Of a stretch of 50,784 bases of DNA, positions 26,626-37,000 are shown piece after piece (positions within the stretch are counted from its first letter, which is position 1; every line of letters begins with the position of its first letter). Source of the DNA: Methanosphaera sp. Its GTDB lineage: Archaea; Methanobacteriota; Methanobacteria; Methanobacteriales; Methanobacteriaceae. Position numbers and translations under genes: made by a program. The DNA is taken from NCBI GenBank assembly GCA_017430835.1, contig JAFRMD010000137.1, forward strand, positions 1-50,784, given 5' to 3'. A model generated the notes under the pieces. That model was given only the letters and a program-made list of their open reading frames with translations, made no database searches and had not been told where the DNA came from.

Positions 26626-29600
26626 TTAGGTTCTTCTTAGTTCTAAGATTGCTTTTAGTTCTTCATCATTCATTTCAGTTATGAATTTTTCACCATTTCC
26701 TACTGTTATTTCAGCTAGTTCTTTCTTGTCCTGTATCATTTCGTTGATTCTTTCTTCAAACGTTCCCTTGGTAATGAATCGGTACACCATTACATTTTCT
26801 TTTTGTCCTATCCTGTATGCTCTGTCTGTTGCCTGATTTTCTACTGCAGGATTCCACCATAGGTCGTAATGTATTACGTTCTGTGCTGCTGTAAGGTTTA
26901 ATCCCGTTCCACCAGCTTTTAGTGATACTATGAATATTTTACATTGTGTGTTTGTTTGGAATTTTTCCACCATTTCATCTCTTTTCTTTCTTGAAAGTGA
27001 ACCATGTAAGAATAGTACTTCTTCCTTGAATTGTTCTTCTATTAGTTTTTGCATTATGTGTCCCATTTGAACGTATTGCGTGAATATCAGTACTTTTTCA
27101 TTGTTTTCCTGTATGTTTTCCAGTAGGTTTATTAGTACCTGCATTTTTCCTGAGTCTTTAATGTCTGCCTTTTTAATTTTGGTGTATTGTGTTGGATGGT
27201 TGCATATTTGTTTTAATGAATTTATTAGTTTGAGAACCAATCCTTTACGTTTCATACCTTTATTTGCATCGACTTCTTCCATTGAATGATCTAATGTTTC
27301 CTTGTACAATGTTACTTGTTGGGTTGTTAGATTACAATATACGTCGTTTGTTATTTTATCCGGCAAATCTTTTATAACATTTTTATCGCTTTTTAGTCTT
27401 CTTAGGATGAATGGTTGTGTTATCTGTTTGAAGTTGTCAAGTGTTTCCGTGTTTCTTTCCTTTTCAATTGGTAGTATATAGTTTTGTCTGAATTGTTTTA
27501 GTGTTGTCAAGTATCCTTTGTTAATATAATCAAATATGCTCCAATACTCCGATAATCTGTTTTCTACTGGTGTTCCAGATAGTGCTATTTTATGTTTTGA
27601 CTTGATTTTCTTTATTGCCTTGGTTTGTTGGGTGTTAGGATTTTTGATGTTTTGTGCTTCGTCTACTACCATCATGAACCATTTTCTTTTCTTGAACTTT
27701 TCTTCATCTCTTCTGATTATTCCATATGAGGTTAAGTAAATTTCATATTCTGTTTTTGGGAATTTTCTTTTTGTTCCATGGAATATGTATGATGTTAAAT
27801 CTGGTGTGAACTTTTCTATTTCCTGTTGCCAGTTTGTCAGTAGGCTTGTTGGTGCAACGATCAGCACTTTCTCTTTTTTTAGCTTTCCTTCATCCTTAAA
27901 GTGTTGTATTGCCGTGAGCACCTGTAGTGTTTTTCCTAATCCCATGTCATCTGCCAGTATTGATCCAAATCCTACGTTGATATTTTGTACAAGCCAGGAG
28001 TATCCAATTTTCTGATATTCCCTTAGTTTGGCCGTTACACTTTCTGGTATTGTTGTTTCTTTGTTTTCTTTGATGTTGTTTATCATCTCTTTGATGTTGT
28101 TGTCTATATTTACTTCTGCTTCCTTATATTCGCCGGACAGCATTGCCTTCATTAGTTCATGTTTGTTTAGCTTTTCCGGAAGCTTGTCTATCTGTTTGAT
28201 AAGTGTTTTTGTTGCGTCTTCATTAAGCAATACGTAATTGTTCGCTATTTTTACTAATCCCCTTGATTGTTCAGATAAATTTTTAAATTCTTCTGTTGTG
28301 TATTCCTGTTTGCCTATATGTATTTTCCAGTCAAACTTGGTAAGGTCATTGAATGTTATGTAACTTTTATCATTTTTTGTACTTTCTATGTCTAGTGTTA
28401 ATTTTGGTACGAAGATTTTTTGAAGGTTTTTTGGTAGAATAATTGTTATTCCAAGCATTTCAAATAATGGTAAAATGTTTATGAAGAAGTCTGAAAATTC
28501 TTCCAGGTCCAATTCCAAGTTTTCATTTAGATGTATTGACTTGTTTATTTTTGGGTATACTTCGTTTATTACGTAAGTGTCACTTAACAGTTGTGTTTTT
28601 AGGTTAATGTCTTTACAGTTTTCTATTGCTTTGTTTATGTTTTGCATTGCTTCGTCTTCTATACTTACCATTATTGCTACTTCGTATGATGAGAATTCTT
28701 CCGTGATTACCAGGTATAATTTGTATTCTCTTGAATTTAGTATGAATTTGGATAACCATTGGTTTATCAGCTTTTCATATCCTTGTTGTGAGAATTTTTC
28801 AAATCTTTGTCCTTCACAGTAAAATACTTTGAAGACTGGGTTGTCGTATAATTTTCTTACCACATTGCTTGAGCCATATCTTAGGTAATGGTATAGGTAT
28901 CCCTTTATGAATAGACTTATTGCTGTAATAATTTGGTCTTTTTTTGGTATTTGTTCATGGTTATAGGTAATTAATTTTTCTGGACAGTTGATTACAAGTT
29001 TGTTTATGTTTTCTTGTATGTTTTTATCAAATAATGCTGGTATCCAGCGGATGTAATATGTTCCATCGTTTTCAAATAGTTCTGGTATGATTGCATGTTT
29101 TTTTATCAGTTCTATTGAAAATTCAAATAATGTGTTAAGATATTGAATATCAGTGTTGTATTTATTTTTTGGACTGTCCATTAATTCCATGAAGAAGTAG
29201 AATAATGTTTTATTATCTGCATGTTGGTTAAATGGTGTGTTAAATCCTGTGTTTATTTGGTTTATATTATAATCATCATCTATGTCAATTGTGACGTTTT
29301 CCCATTGGTTTGGTTTTCCCCATTTTGATAGGAATCTGTCTTCTACCCATTTTTCATATGCTTCTTCATCATCATTTTTTCCCTTATATTTTTCATAAGA
29401 GAAATCTTTGAATATTACCACATCATTATAGTTATAGTCACTTCTTTCATAGTTATCTACACTTTTCGTGTATCTGGCCATTGCTTTATAGACATTGGAT
29501 AATACTGCTTTAAAATCCTTTTCATAGAAAAATGGATTGTCTGTTAGGAAGTTTAATATATTGTCTAATAAGTCTGGTATTTTTGAGAAGTCTAGGGTGG

Positions 29601-30174
29601 TATCGTTTATTTCTTCAATGTTATCCTCATTGGTGAATAAATCACTGGTTTTTTTGATATTGCCACTGCTTTCTTCATAGTCCAGCAATTCCAGCAGGTT
29701 ACAGTTTTGGAGTTTGAATACTTCGAATGGGTCTTTGTCCACTTCGTGTGAAATCATGTATAGTAGTCCTGCAACGTGTTTACATATGTATGCGTAGTCG
29801 GGACAGTTGCAACTGCATGTTATGTCATCTACACTGGTTGGAAATACTTCCACTCCCTTTTGTTTTAGTATTTCATATAATTCAGGTGGTAGTTCATGGT
29901 TTAGCAATGCTGATAGTATTGATGGTGATTCTTTTATTGTTTCCAGTATTATTGTTTTTTCTTTTTCTGTGAATGAATCAAATTGTATGCTTGTATTATA
30001 GTAATCCAAGTATTTTCCTTTTACTTTAGATTTTACAATGTTTTTGTCTATTTGTATGTCATATACTTTTCCAGTGTTTGCATAACTTTTTCCTCGGGGC
30101 AACCTGTTTGTTAAGTCTGCACCATGTAATGCATTTAGCCAACTGTTCCCCCATGCACTAATACCAAATTTCAT
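26626..30174 (-). CDS. SWI2/SNF2-family helicase with SWIM zinc finger
   Basis: 1182 residues. N-terminal SWIM motif CxCx6CxH (C122, C124, C131, H133), a long helical middle region, then a SNF2 ATPase: ADDMGLGKT (about 740), VVDEAQNIKN (about 836), SGTPVENRLSEYWSIFDYI, and the C-terminal helicase lobe with ATDRAYRIGQ (about 1116). This HepA/RapA-like group translocates on double-stranded DNA and is thought to remodel protein-DNA complexes such as polymerase or DNA-repair assemblies. All motor motifs are intact. It is convergent with the zinc-ribbon gene. No ribosome-binding site is evident before the ATG. Confidence 0.92.
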   Translation of the reverse strand: MKFGISAWGNSWLNALHGADLTNRLPRGKSYANTGKVYDIQIDKNIVKSKVKGKYLDYYNTSIQFDSFTEKEKTIILETIKESPSILSALLNHELPPELYEILKQKGVEVFPTSVDDITCSCNCPDYAYICKHVAGLLYMISHEVDKDPFEVFKLQNCNLLELLDYEESSGNIKKTSDLFTNEDNIEEINDTTLDFSKIPDLLDNILNFLTDNPFFYEKDFKAVLSNVYKAMARYTKSVDNYERSDYNYNDVVIFKDFSYEKYKGKNDDEEAYEKWVEDRFLSKWGKPNQWENVTIDIDDDYNINQINTGFNTPFNQHADNKTLFYFFMELMDSPKNKYNTDIQYLNTLFEFSIELIKKHAIIPELFENDGTYYIRWIPALFDKNIQENINKLVINCPEKLITYNHEQIPKKDQIITAISLFIKGYLYHYLRYGSSNVVRKLYDNPVFKVFYCEGQRFEKFSQQGYEKLINQWLSKFILNSREYKLYLVITEEFSSYEVAIMVSIEDEAMQNINKAIENCKDINLKTQLLSDTYVINEVYPKINKSIHLNENLELDLEEFSDFFINILPLFEMLGITIILPKNLQKIFVPKLTLDIESTKNDKSYITFNDLTKFDWKIHIGKQEYTTEEFKNLSEQSRGLVKIANNYVLLNEDATKTLIKQIDKLPEKLNKHELMKAMLSGEYKEAEVNIDNNIKEMINNIKENKETTIPESVTAKLREYQKIGYSWLVQNINVGFGSILADDMGLGKTLQVLTAIQHFKDEGKLKKEKVLIVAPTSLLTNWQQEIEKFTPDLTSYIFHGTKRKFPKTEYEIYLTSYGIIRRDEEKFKKRKWFMMVVDEAQNIKNPNTQQTKAIKKIKSKHKIALSGTPVENRLSEYWSIFDYINKGYLTTLKQFRQNYILPIEKERNTETLDNFKQITQPFILRRLKSDKNVIKDLPDKITNDVYCNLTTQQVTLYKETLDHSMEEVDANKGMKRKGLVLKLINSLKQICNHPTQYTKIKKADIKDSGKMQVLINLLENIQENNEKVLIFTQYVQMGHIMQKLIEEQFKEEVLFLHGSLSRKKRDEMVEKFQTNTQCKIFIVSLKAGGTGLNLTAAQNVIHYDLWWNPAVENQATDRAYRIGQKENVMVYRFITKGTFEERINEMIQDKKELAEITVGNGEKFITEMNDEELKAILELRRT

Positions 30175-30269
30175 ATAATTTGTTATGTTTTTGTAAAAAT
30201 TTATAATTTCTTATTCCAAAAAAAAAGTTGAAAAAAGTAATGCTTTATGGGGGGGGATGGTCATGTGAA

Positions 30270-30659
30270 TTATTTTTGATGTTGCATGTTTGTTCTTCTT
30301 GTTAATTCTTTGTAGCATTCAAACATGTTTTCTGGTGTGTCGAATTCAAATAAGAATTTTGATCCCTTAATGTTTATGGTTAGGAAATTTTTGTTGTATG
30401 TTTTTAATGTACTTGTAAAGTCTACGGATTTAAAGTAGATGAATGAATTTCCTCTCCATTCGTTCTCATTTGAATCATATTTAATAATTTTTAATATTTC
30501 TTTTTGCACTATGAGTTCACATTCATTTGTATATACTGTATCATTTATTTCTTCCGTCATTAGTGCAGTAAATACTCGTTTTTCATTTCTAAGTTTTTCT
30601 ATTATTTTATATTCTTCAGGTGTTATATTAAATAAAGTTATCGACTCACTTTCGTCCAT
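30270..30659 (-). CDS. Hypothetical protein, possible PH-like fold
   Basis: 129 residues from ATG 30659; an in-frame GTG at 30668 belongs to the GTGA that can serve as ribosome-binding site. Not recognised. The alternation of short strands (RVFTALMTEEINDTVYTNECELIV, FIYFKSVDFTSTL, FLTINIKGSKFLFEF) and a final helix (NMFECYKELTRR) looks like a bacterial PH-type barrel; this is a pattern impression only. Confidence 0.6.
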   Translation of the reverse strand: MDESESITLFNITPEEYKIIEKLRNEKRVFTALMTEEINDTVYTNECELIVQKEILKIIKYDSNENEWRGNSFIYFKSVDFTSTLKTYNKNFLTINIKGSKFLFEFDTPENMFECYKELTRRTNMQHQK

Positions 30660-30789
30660 TTTTATCACTTGAATATTTTTGATATTAATATTATATCTTG
30701 GTTATTATTAGTAATATGTTTTACACTTGTTTAGTTAAAATTTAATTTAAATACTTTAATTTTAGTTTAAATTATTGTCCTTTTTAATT

Positions 30790-31032
30790 TCATTTTTTAT
30801 TATATTTTTTTTCGAAATATTTGTCCCTGTTATAGTTTCTGATAAATGAATATAACCATACTAAAAAAGTAATTAGTATGCATAACATGTATATGTTATT
30901 ATTTTTAATGTGTGAATTAAATAATATGAATAATAATATTAGAATCATGAATAAAATAAATGCTAATCCAGTAACTAACATTTGAATTCTTGATACTCTA
31001 TCAAGTTTATTTATAGGTAAAATTTTTTTCAT
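30790..31032 (-). CDS. Small two-span membrane protein
   Basis: 80 residues from ATG 31032; the TTG 27 bp further upstream has no ribosome-binding site and would add an unlikely N-terminus. Two hydrophobic spans (LVTGLAFILFMILILLFILF and MLCILITFLVWLYSFI) are separated by a short loop and flanked by basic ends (tail YFEKKYNKK). Unknown role. It lies 30 bp downstream of the zinc-ribbon M14-like gene end on the same strand, so it may share its transcript. Confidence 0.6.
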   Translation of the reverse strand: MKKILPINKLDRVSRIQMLVTGLAFILFMILILLFILFNSHIKNNNIYMLCILITFLVWLYSFIRNYNRDKYFEKKYNKK

Positions 31033-31088
31033 AAATGACACTTTAAATAATAAATACAAAAAATTGTAAAAAAAAGTAAAAATAATTT

Positions 31089-32102
31089 TTAACGGGATAG
31101 ACTATCCCATCCATCAATATCAACATTTGCTAACTGTAAATATGAATCATTAGGATTAAGATTATGGTTAGCAATTAATAATGCCAGCATCTGATTATAT
31201 GATTCACCAACGGCTGAATGATAAACTTTACCATGACTTGAAACTAAAACAATTGGTGTTACGGCTGGAATTCCATTAATGTTTGATACATCTTCAATAG
31301 CTCCTTCATATTCAACCCCTGCAACATAGTAAGTTAAGGTAGTATCTAATGATAAGCTAGACATATCCTGAGCCAACTGAAAACTGCCCGGAGTTGGTAC
31401 CTGTGAACACATTATTGTTGTTCTTCCAGGATTTTTACCAGCCTGTGTCTCATGGAAATCGGCAACAGCAGATGCATTACTACTTTGAGCTAGTTTAATA
31501 ATATCATTTGAAGTAGTTCCATCCTTATCAGCCACAGTATTCAGATTTACACCATCAGTTAATTTAGTATTTTTTGACAAAGCACTTGGTGAAGTAAATG
31601 GTATTATATATACCGTACCATTAATTTTGCGACCATCAAGATAATTAATTAGTTTCATACTAGCAACCGTAGGAACTAACTGATCACCATGAACACCGGC
31701 AGAAATTACAGTTACAGGTCCTTTTCCATCACCAATCTTATAAACTGGCACTCCCTGTTTTGCAGCATCAATAATCTGCCTTGAAAGAGCCGTGTCAGGA
31801 ATATTAGCTGCAAGTTCAGAGTTACTTGTTACATCACCAGGATTTTTATTGTTTAAATACAGAATCTCTGAAGGTGACGTGTCAACATAGACAATATATG
31901 CCGTTACAGCACTTAAAGCAACAAAAATTACCAAAACTGCAATAAGTATAAGTTTTAATGGTGACATTCTAGACTTTCTAGTTGTATGATGAACTCCTAC
32001 ATTTGAATATAATGAACTTCCACAACGTTTACAATATCTGGAATTTATATCATTGTCGGTTCCACAATTATTACATCTCATGTTTAAAGCTTTAAAAATC
32101 AT
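31089..32102 (-). CDS. Membrane-anchored AstE/AspA (M14)-like protein with zinc ribbon
   Basis: 337 residues; a second ATG (32081) directly before the zinc ribbon is an equally likely start. Order: zinc ribbon CNNCG...YCKRCG, one membrane span (LILIAVLVIFVALSAVTAYIVY), then an extracytoplasmic succinylglutamate desuccinylase/aspartoacylase-like domain (ISAGVHGDQLVP at about 134, GVNLNTVADKDGT, ADFHET at about 214). In active M14 enzymes the first zinc motif is HxxE; here it reads HGDQ, so a key ligand is replaced. It may be an inactive or altered binder, perhaps of wall peptides. A cytosolic zinc ribbon with an outside enzyme-like domain suggests sensing, which is inference. Confidence 0.75.
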   Translation of the reverse strand: MIFKALNMRCNNCGTDNDINSRYCKRCGSSLYSNVGVHHTTRKSRMSPLKLILIAVLVIFVALSAVTAYIVYVDTSPSEILYLNNKNPGDVTSNSELAANIPDTALSRQIIDAAKQGVPVYKIGDGKGPVTVISAGVHGDQLVPTVASMKLINYLDGRKINGTVYIIPFTSPSALSKNTKLTDGVNLNTVADKDGTTSNDIIKLAQSSNASAVADFHETQAGKNPGRTTIMCSQVPTPGSFQLAQDMSSLSLDTTLTYYVAGVEYEGAIEDVSNINGIPAVTPIVLVSSHGKVYHSAVGESYNQMLALLIANHNLNPNDSYLQLANVDIDGWDSLSR

Positions 32103-32278
32103 ATTATATAAAATATGCGAAATAATTGAAAAATCCCATAAATAGAGATAATACTCTAAATCTAGTGGATAATTACTGTAATCATCATACTAAAAATAAT
32201 GATAAATAATTTAAGAATACAAAACAAAATATATTAAATATTCAATTTCAAAATTATGTTTAAATGGAGTAAATTGAT

Positions 32279-33988
32279 ATGAAAAAAATATATTTGCTAC
32301 TTTTTCTCATTACTACCGTCTTTTTACTTAGTTGTGCACATGCAACAAAGGATACAAGTAATAATTTTAAAGTATCAGCTAATAAAAATAAGGTTAAAAT
32401 GGGAGATACGGTTGAATTAAAAGCAACAAAAAAAGATTCAACAAGCTCAGTTAAATTTAAAGTAAATAATAAAACAATTAAAAATTATGAAAAAAAGTCT
32501 AACATCAAAATGGAAAATAATAGTGCCAGAATAAATTATACCATTAAAGATGGAACAAAGGCGGGTAAAGTAAATGTTGAAGCAACAACCAAAATAGATA
32601 ACCAAACATTTACAGCCTACACATCATTTGACATAGTGAAAATGAAGGCCAAGTTTACAAACACTACTACAACAAGGAGTAATGAAAAAGTACGTATCAA
32701 ATCACTATTACTTGATTATAATAACCATACAATCAAAAATGCAACAGTGAAACTTAAAGTAAATAATAAGACATTTAAAATAAACAATACAGTAGCTGTT
32801 TATAACATTTCAAACAGTAAAGTAAATATCAGATTTAATTTAAGTGAAAAATACTCAAATAAGGATGTTAATATTACTTTAGAAAGCTTAGAAAATGAAG
32901 CATATTTAAATGCTAAAAAGAATGTTAAGCTAGTATACAACAAGACTACAAGATTTTCTTTAAAAAAAGTGAAAGTTAAGTATATTCAAGACGTTATAAT
33001 ACCAGTAAACGTTAAAAATAGTGGAAATAGTTATGTTAAAGATGGAAATGCGACATTATATATTGATGGAAAGATTTTTTCTACAAGAAAACTGGTTAAG
33101 GGAAAGACAAAATTCATAATAAAAAATCTTACAAGTGGCAAATACCGTGCAAAGATAGTGTATGACTCTAAAAATTATAAAAAATCATCAAATTCCACTA
33201 CCATTACAATTACCAACACATACAAAACTAGAAAAACAAGGATGGCTTCATTATTTGTACGATTATACGCCAATGTAACTGCCAAAAACGTTACAAAATG
33301 GGTAAAATCAGGCATCACCGATGTATTTGTACAGGCAAGCAGAGTAGAAAACGATACTAACAACCTGAAAAAAATTGTACATTTATGCAGAAAAAACAAT
33401 ATAAAGGTTCATGCATGGATAATTTGTTTCTGTGAAGACTTCAAACATTTTGACATAAGTGAAAATAAACAAAATCTTATAAAAAATTGGATATCAAATG
33501 TTATTAGATACGATGGTGTTGAAGGAGTCTGTCTTGATTACGTTCGTTACAGTGGAACAAATCCTAGAATAGTTAATTCGAATGTGATAACAAATTTTGT
33601 TAAGGAAACTAATCTGCTGGTTAAACTGTATAACAAGCATATTGAATTGTCAGCTTGTGTCTTCCCAGAAAGAGGTTCTAATAAGTATTATTATGGACAG
33701 GATTATGCTGCCATGAGCAATCACCTGGATTATATTATGCCAATGGCCTATAAAATCTCTTATCGTCAAGGCCGTAACTGGCTTAAAAGCGTTACTAGTT
33801 ACGTGAAAAATAGAAGCAATAATGCTAAGGTTGTTTGCATACTTCAAACTTATACCGATGAAAACGGTTTAATCTTCATGAATACTGAAGAACTAAAACA
33901 GGATATAAAAGCCATTATGCAAAGTGGATCTTATGGTTATTCATTATTCCGTTATGGAGCATTAAGCAAATATCCAAAAATATTTTAA
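32279..33988 (+). CDS. Secreted Ig-repeat protein with TIM-barrel putative glycoside hydrolase
   Basis: 569 residues. Signal peptide (residues 1-22, ending SCAHA), about three Ig-like repeats (25-310), then a C-terminal TIM-barrel of the putative glycoside hydrolase type (GHL/DUF4015-like): SLFVRLYA, SGITDVFVQASRV, KVHAWIICF, GVCLDYVRYSG (about 416) and YIMPMAYK (about 487). The Asp of CLDYVRY is in the position of a catalytic acid in such barrels. It may cleave glycans of pseudomurein or of other gut polymers. GGAG lies 9 nt before the ATG. It is transcribed away from the preceding gene and toward the giant adhesin. Confidence 0.8.
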   Translation: MKKIYLLLFLITTVFLLSCAHATKDTSNNFKVSANKNKVKMGDTVELKATKKDSTSSVKFKVNNKTIKNYEKKSNIKMENNSARINYTIKDGTKAGKVNVEATTKIDNQTFTAYTSFDIVKMKAKFTNTTTTRSNEKVRIKSLLLDYNNHTIKNATVKLKVNNKTFKINNTVAVYNISNSKVNIRFNLSEKYSNKDVNITLESLENEAYLNAKKNVKLVYNKTTRFSLKKVKVKYIQDVIIPVNVKNSGNSYVKDGNATLYIDGKIFSTRKLVKGKTKFIIKNLTSGKYRAKIVYDSKNYKKSSNSTTITITNTYKTRKTRMASLFVRLYANVTAKNVTKWVKSGITDVFVQASRVENDTNNLKKIVHLCRKNNIKVHAWIICFCEDFKHFDISENKQNLIKNWISNVIRYDGVEGVCLDYVRYSGTNPRIVNSNVITNFVKETNLLVKLYNKHIELSACVFPERGSNKYYYGQDYAAMSNHLDYIMPMAYKISYRQGRNWLKSVTSYVKNRSNNAKVVCILQTYTDENGLIFMNTEELKQDIKAIMQSGSYGYSLFRYGALSKYPKIF

Positions 33989-34019
33989 GTAATGAATTTT
34001 TCCCATTTCATTAGTTATT

Positions 34020-34051
34020 AAAAAAAAGAAGATGTGGATTTATATCCACAT
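34020..34051 (-). terminator. Hairpin-plus-T terminator of the 34051 adhesin
   Basis: ATGTGGAT-TTAT-ATCCACAT forms a perfect 8-bp stem (34032-34051) overlapping the stop codon, followed on the minus strand by CTTC and eight T's (34020-34027). The neighbouring adhesin ends the same way (40179-40208). Confidence 0.7.
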
Positions 34052-37000
34052 TATAATTTTACTATTTTTTTAGCTTTTGATTGTCCTTGGAGGTATGCTA
34101 CTCTGTCACCACTTACTACTGAAACCGTTTTAACACTTGAAGGATTACTAATTTTTATGTTTTTAAGGTTAATTCTACCGTTTTTAACTTCATAGTATTG
34201 AACTTTACCTTTAATTTTGTAAGTTTCTCCATCAATTTTAATACATACCTTGTTGGTTCCTTTCAAATATTTTTTCATGTAATCCTTGATAGTACCCTTA
34301 ATGGATAATTTTTTACTTTTTAGTACTGCCTTGTTAACAGTAACTGTAATCTTACTTCTTGCAACAGTATAATTAGTATTAGCGGAATTGTTATCCATAT
34401 AGAATAATTTGCTTCCATATACTGCTGTTACATTATAGTATCTGATGTTTCTTTTAACATATATTCCTGGAGTTCCTCGTGGTATGGTGTACTTGTATGT
34501 TACCTTATTGGATTTTACCGTGACATTAGCTGTTTTTCCTTTGACTTTAATGGTCTTACCATCAATTTTAAAGAGTACATATGAATTTTCAAATAGTGCC
34601 GTTTTGTTTTTTGCATTCTTAGTTGTATCAGTTATAGTAGCTGTGAATGTAATGTTCTTATACTGTTTAACCCTTGAAGGTTTTGCTTGAACTGTAATTT
34701 TCATGTTTCTTAGTTTAACTGTTAACTTAGCAGCTTTGGAAGTAACATTCTTATGCGTGTCTGTTCCGCTATAGGTTGCCGTTATGTTTCCACCATTTTT
34801 CAGGTAATAATCGGTAGAAATCTTGAAGGATACCTTACCGTTTTTAACACTGAACTTATATGGAGTACTGCTTGAGTTATCGAAACGTTTTTTACTATTG
34901 AATGAAACACCATTTAGTTTGAAGATTACATTTCCACCAGTAACCTTATTACCCTTTTTGTCAGTTACTGTAGCGGTTAATGTCATATTTTCACCAACAA
35001 TAGCAGTTACTGATTTAACTTTAACAATGACATCAATTTTATTAACTGTTACAGTACGGGTTGCGCTTGATGATGAATACTTGTCACTACCAGAGTATTC
35101 TGCTTTGACCTTAAGTTTTCCACTACTGTTAGTTAATGCACTAACACTAAATGAACCATCACTGCCTGTTTTTGCAGTGTATGTTTTACCATTAACTGTA
35201 ACCTTTATTGTTACATTACTTACTGCTTTACCGTTTTCATCTAAGAGTTTACCGGTTACTTTAGCTTTTTCACCAACAGTAGTATCGTTAATCTTATTAA
35301 GCGTTATTTTTGTTGATAATTTTTCCACATTATAATTTGTATTATTGGAACTTGATAAGTATTTATCATTTCCGGAATAGCTTACGCTAACCTTGTTTTT
35401 TCCGGCAACACTAGCTGTAATAGTTTTAGAGTATGAACCATCAGAAGCTGTAGTAACATTATAAGCTTTATCATTTACTTTAATAGTTACAGTTTGGCCA
35501 GGAAGTAAGTAATTATTTTCATCCATTAAATAACCTTTAACTGTTACTTTATCACCAACTTTACTATCAGAAATACTATCTAAAGACAATTTAGTATCCA
35601 TTTTTTCTACATTAAATGTAGTTTTATTTTCACTTTTCTTATAATACTTGTTTCCATTAAATGAAACTGAAACATTATTTACTCCAACAACACTGGCAGG
35701 TACATATTGAGAATACGTTCCATCCGAACCTGTTGTTGCGTTATAGGAATCTTTATTATTTAGTAGTATTGTTACTGTAACTCCTGAAACGGGTTTGTTT
35801 TCTTCATCAATAAGTTTTCCTTTGACTAAACTTTTATTTCCAACTTTTGTAGAAGCTGCGTTTATGCTAATACTTGTTGAAAGAGGTGGTAGGTCTATAA
35901 CTTTAAATGATGAGGTATTTGTAGAACTCATGTATTTTGGATTATCTGAAATATATTTTACTTTGATACTTTGTTCACCAACTTCAGTAGTTTTATAGAT
36001 ATAACAGTATTTTCCATTGGAATCCACTTCAACATTTTCTTCAACATAATAATTACCAATAATTATGGATACAACCGTATTAGATATTATTTCATTTAGT
36101 TCATCTCGTAATATTCCACTAATTTCTAAATTTTCACCAACATACACTGATGCTTTGTTAACAATGGTCATATTAGTTGCTCTAGGATTAACAACAACAC
36201 TAGACCCATTAACCGAACTAGTATAATTCGTCGTATCATTAGTATACATAACAGTTATGGATATTGTTCCAACAACATTAACTTGACATTCTACAGAATA
36301 AAAACCATTCTTATCCACCGGCACATTCTCAATTAAAACATCACCAACAATAACATTCACAAACGCACCCTTAAGAGCATCACCAAGCTCATCCTTCAAA
36401 GTACCATTAACAGTCACCACCTGACCAACAATAACAGACGCATTATTAACAACAGTCATATTAGTAGCCCTTGGATTAACAACAACACTAGACCCATTAA
36501 CCGAACTAGTATAATTCATCGTATCATTAGTATACCTAACTGTTATAGGAATTGTTCCAACAACATTAACTTGACACTCTGCAGAATAAAAACCATTCTT
36601 ATCCACCGGCACATTCTCAATTAAAACATCACCAACAGTAACATTCACAAACGCACCCTTAAGAGCATCACCAAGCTCATCCTTCAAAGTACCATTAACA
36701 GTCACCACCTGACCAACAATAACAGACGCATTATTAACTATTGTCATATTTGTTTTACGAGGTGAAACTGTGAATTTTGTTTCGTTTGTTGAACTTGAAT
36801 ATAGAATATTGTCACTCTTATATATTACTTTAACTGTATGTTCTCCAGTTCTTGTTGCGTTATATGATAGTTCGAATTTTCCTTCATTATTTACTTGTAC
36901 TTGTGTGGAATAGTCATCATCTATCTTAATAGTAACAACCGTATTTTTAATTTTTTCATTGTTTTCTACATCATATAATACTCCTGATATTGTGGTGTTT

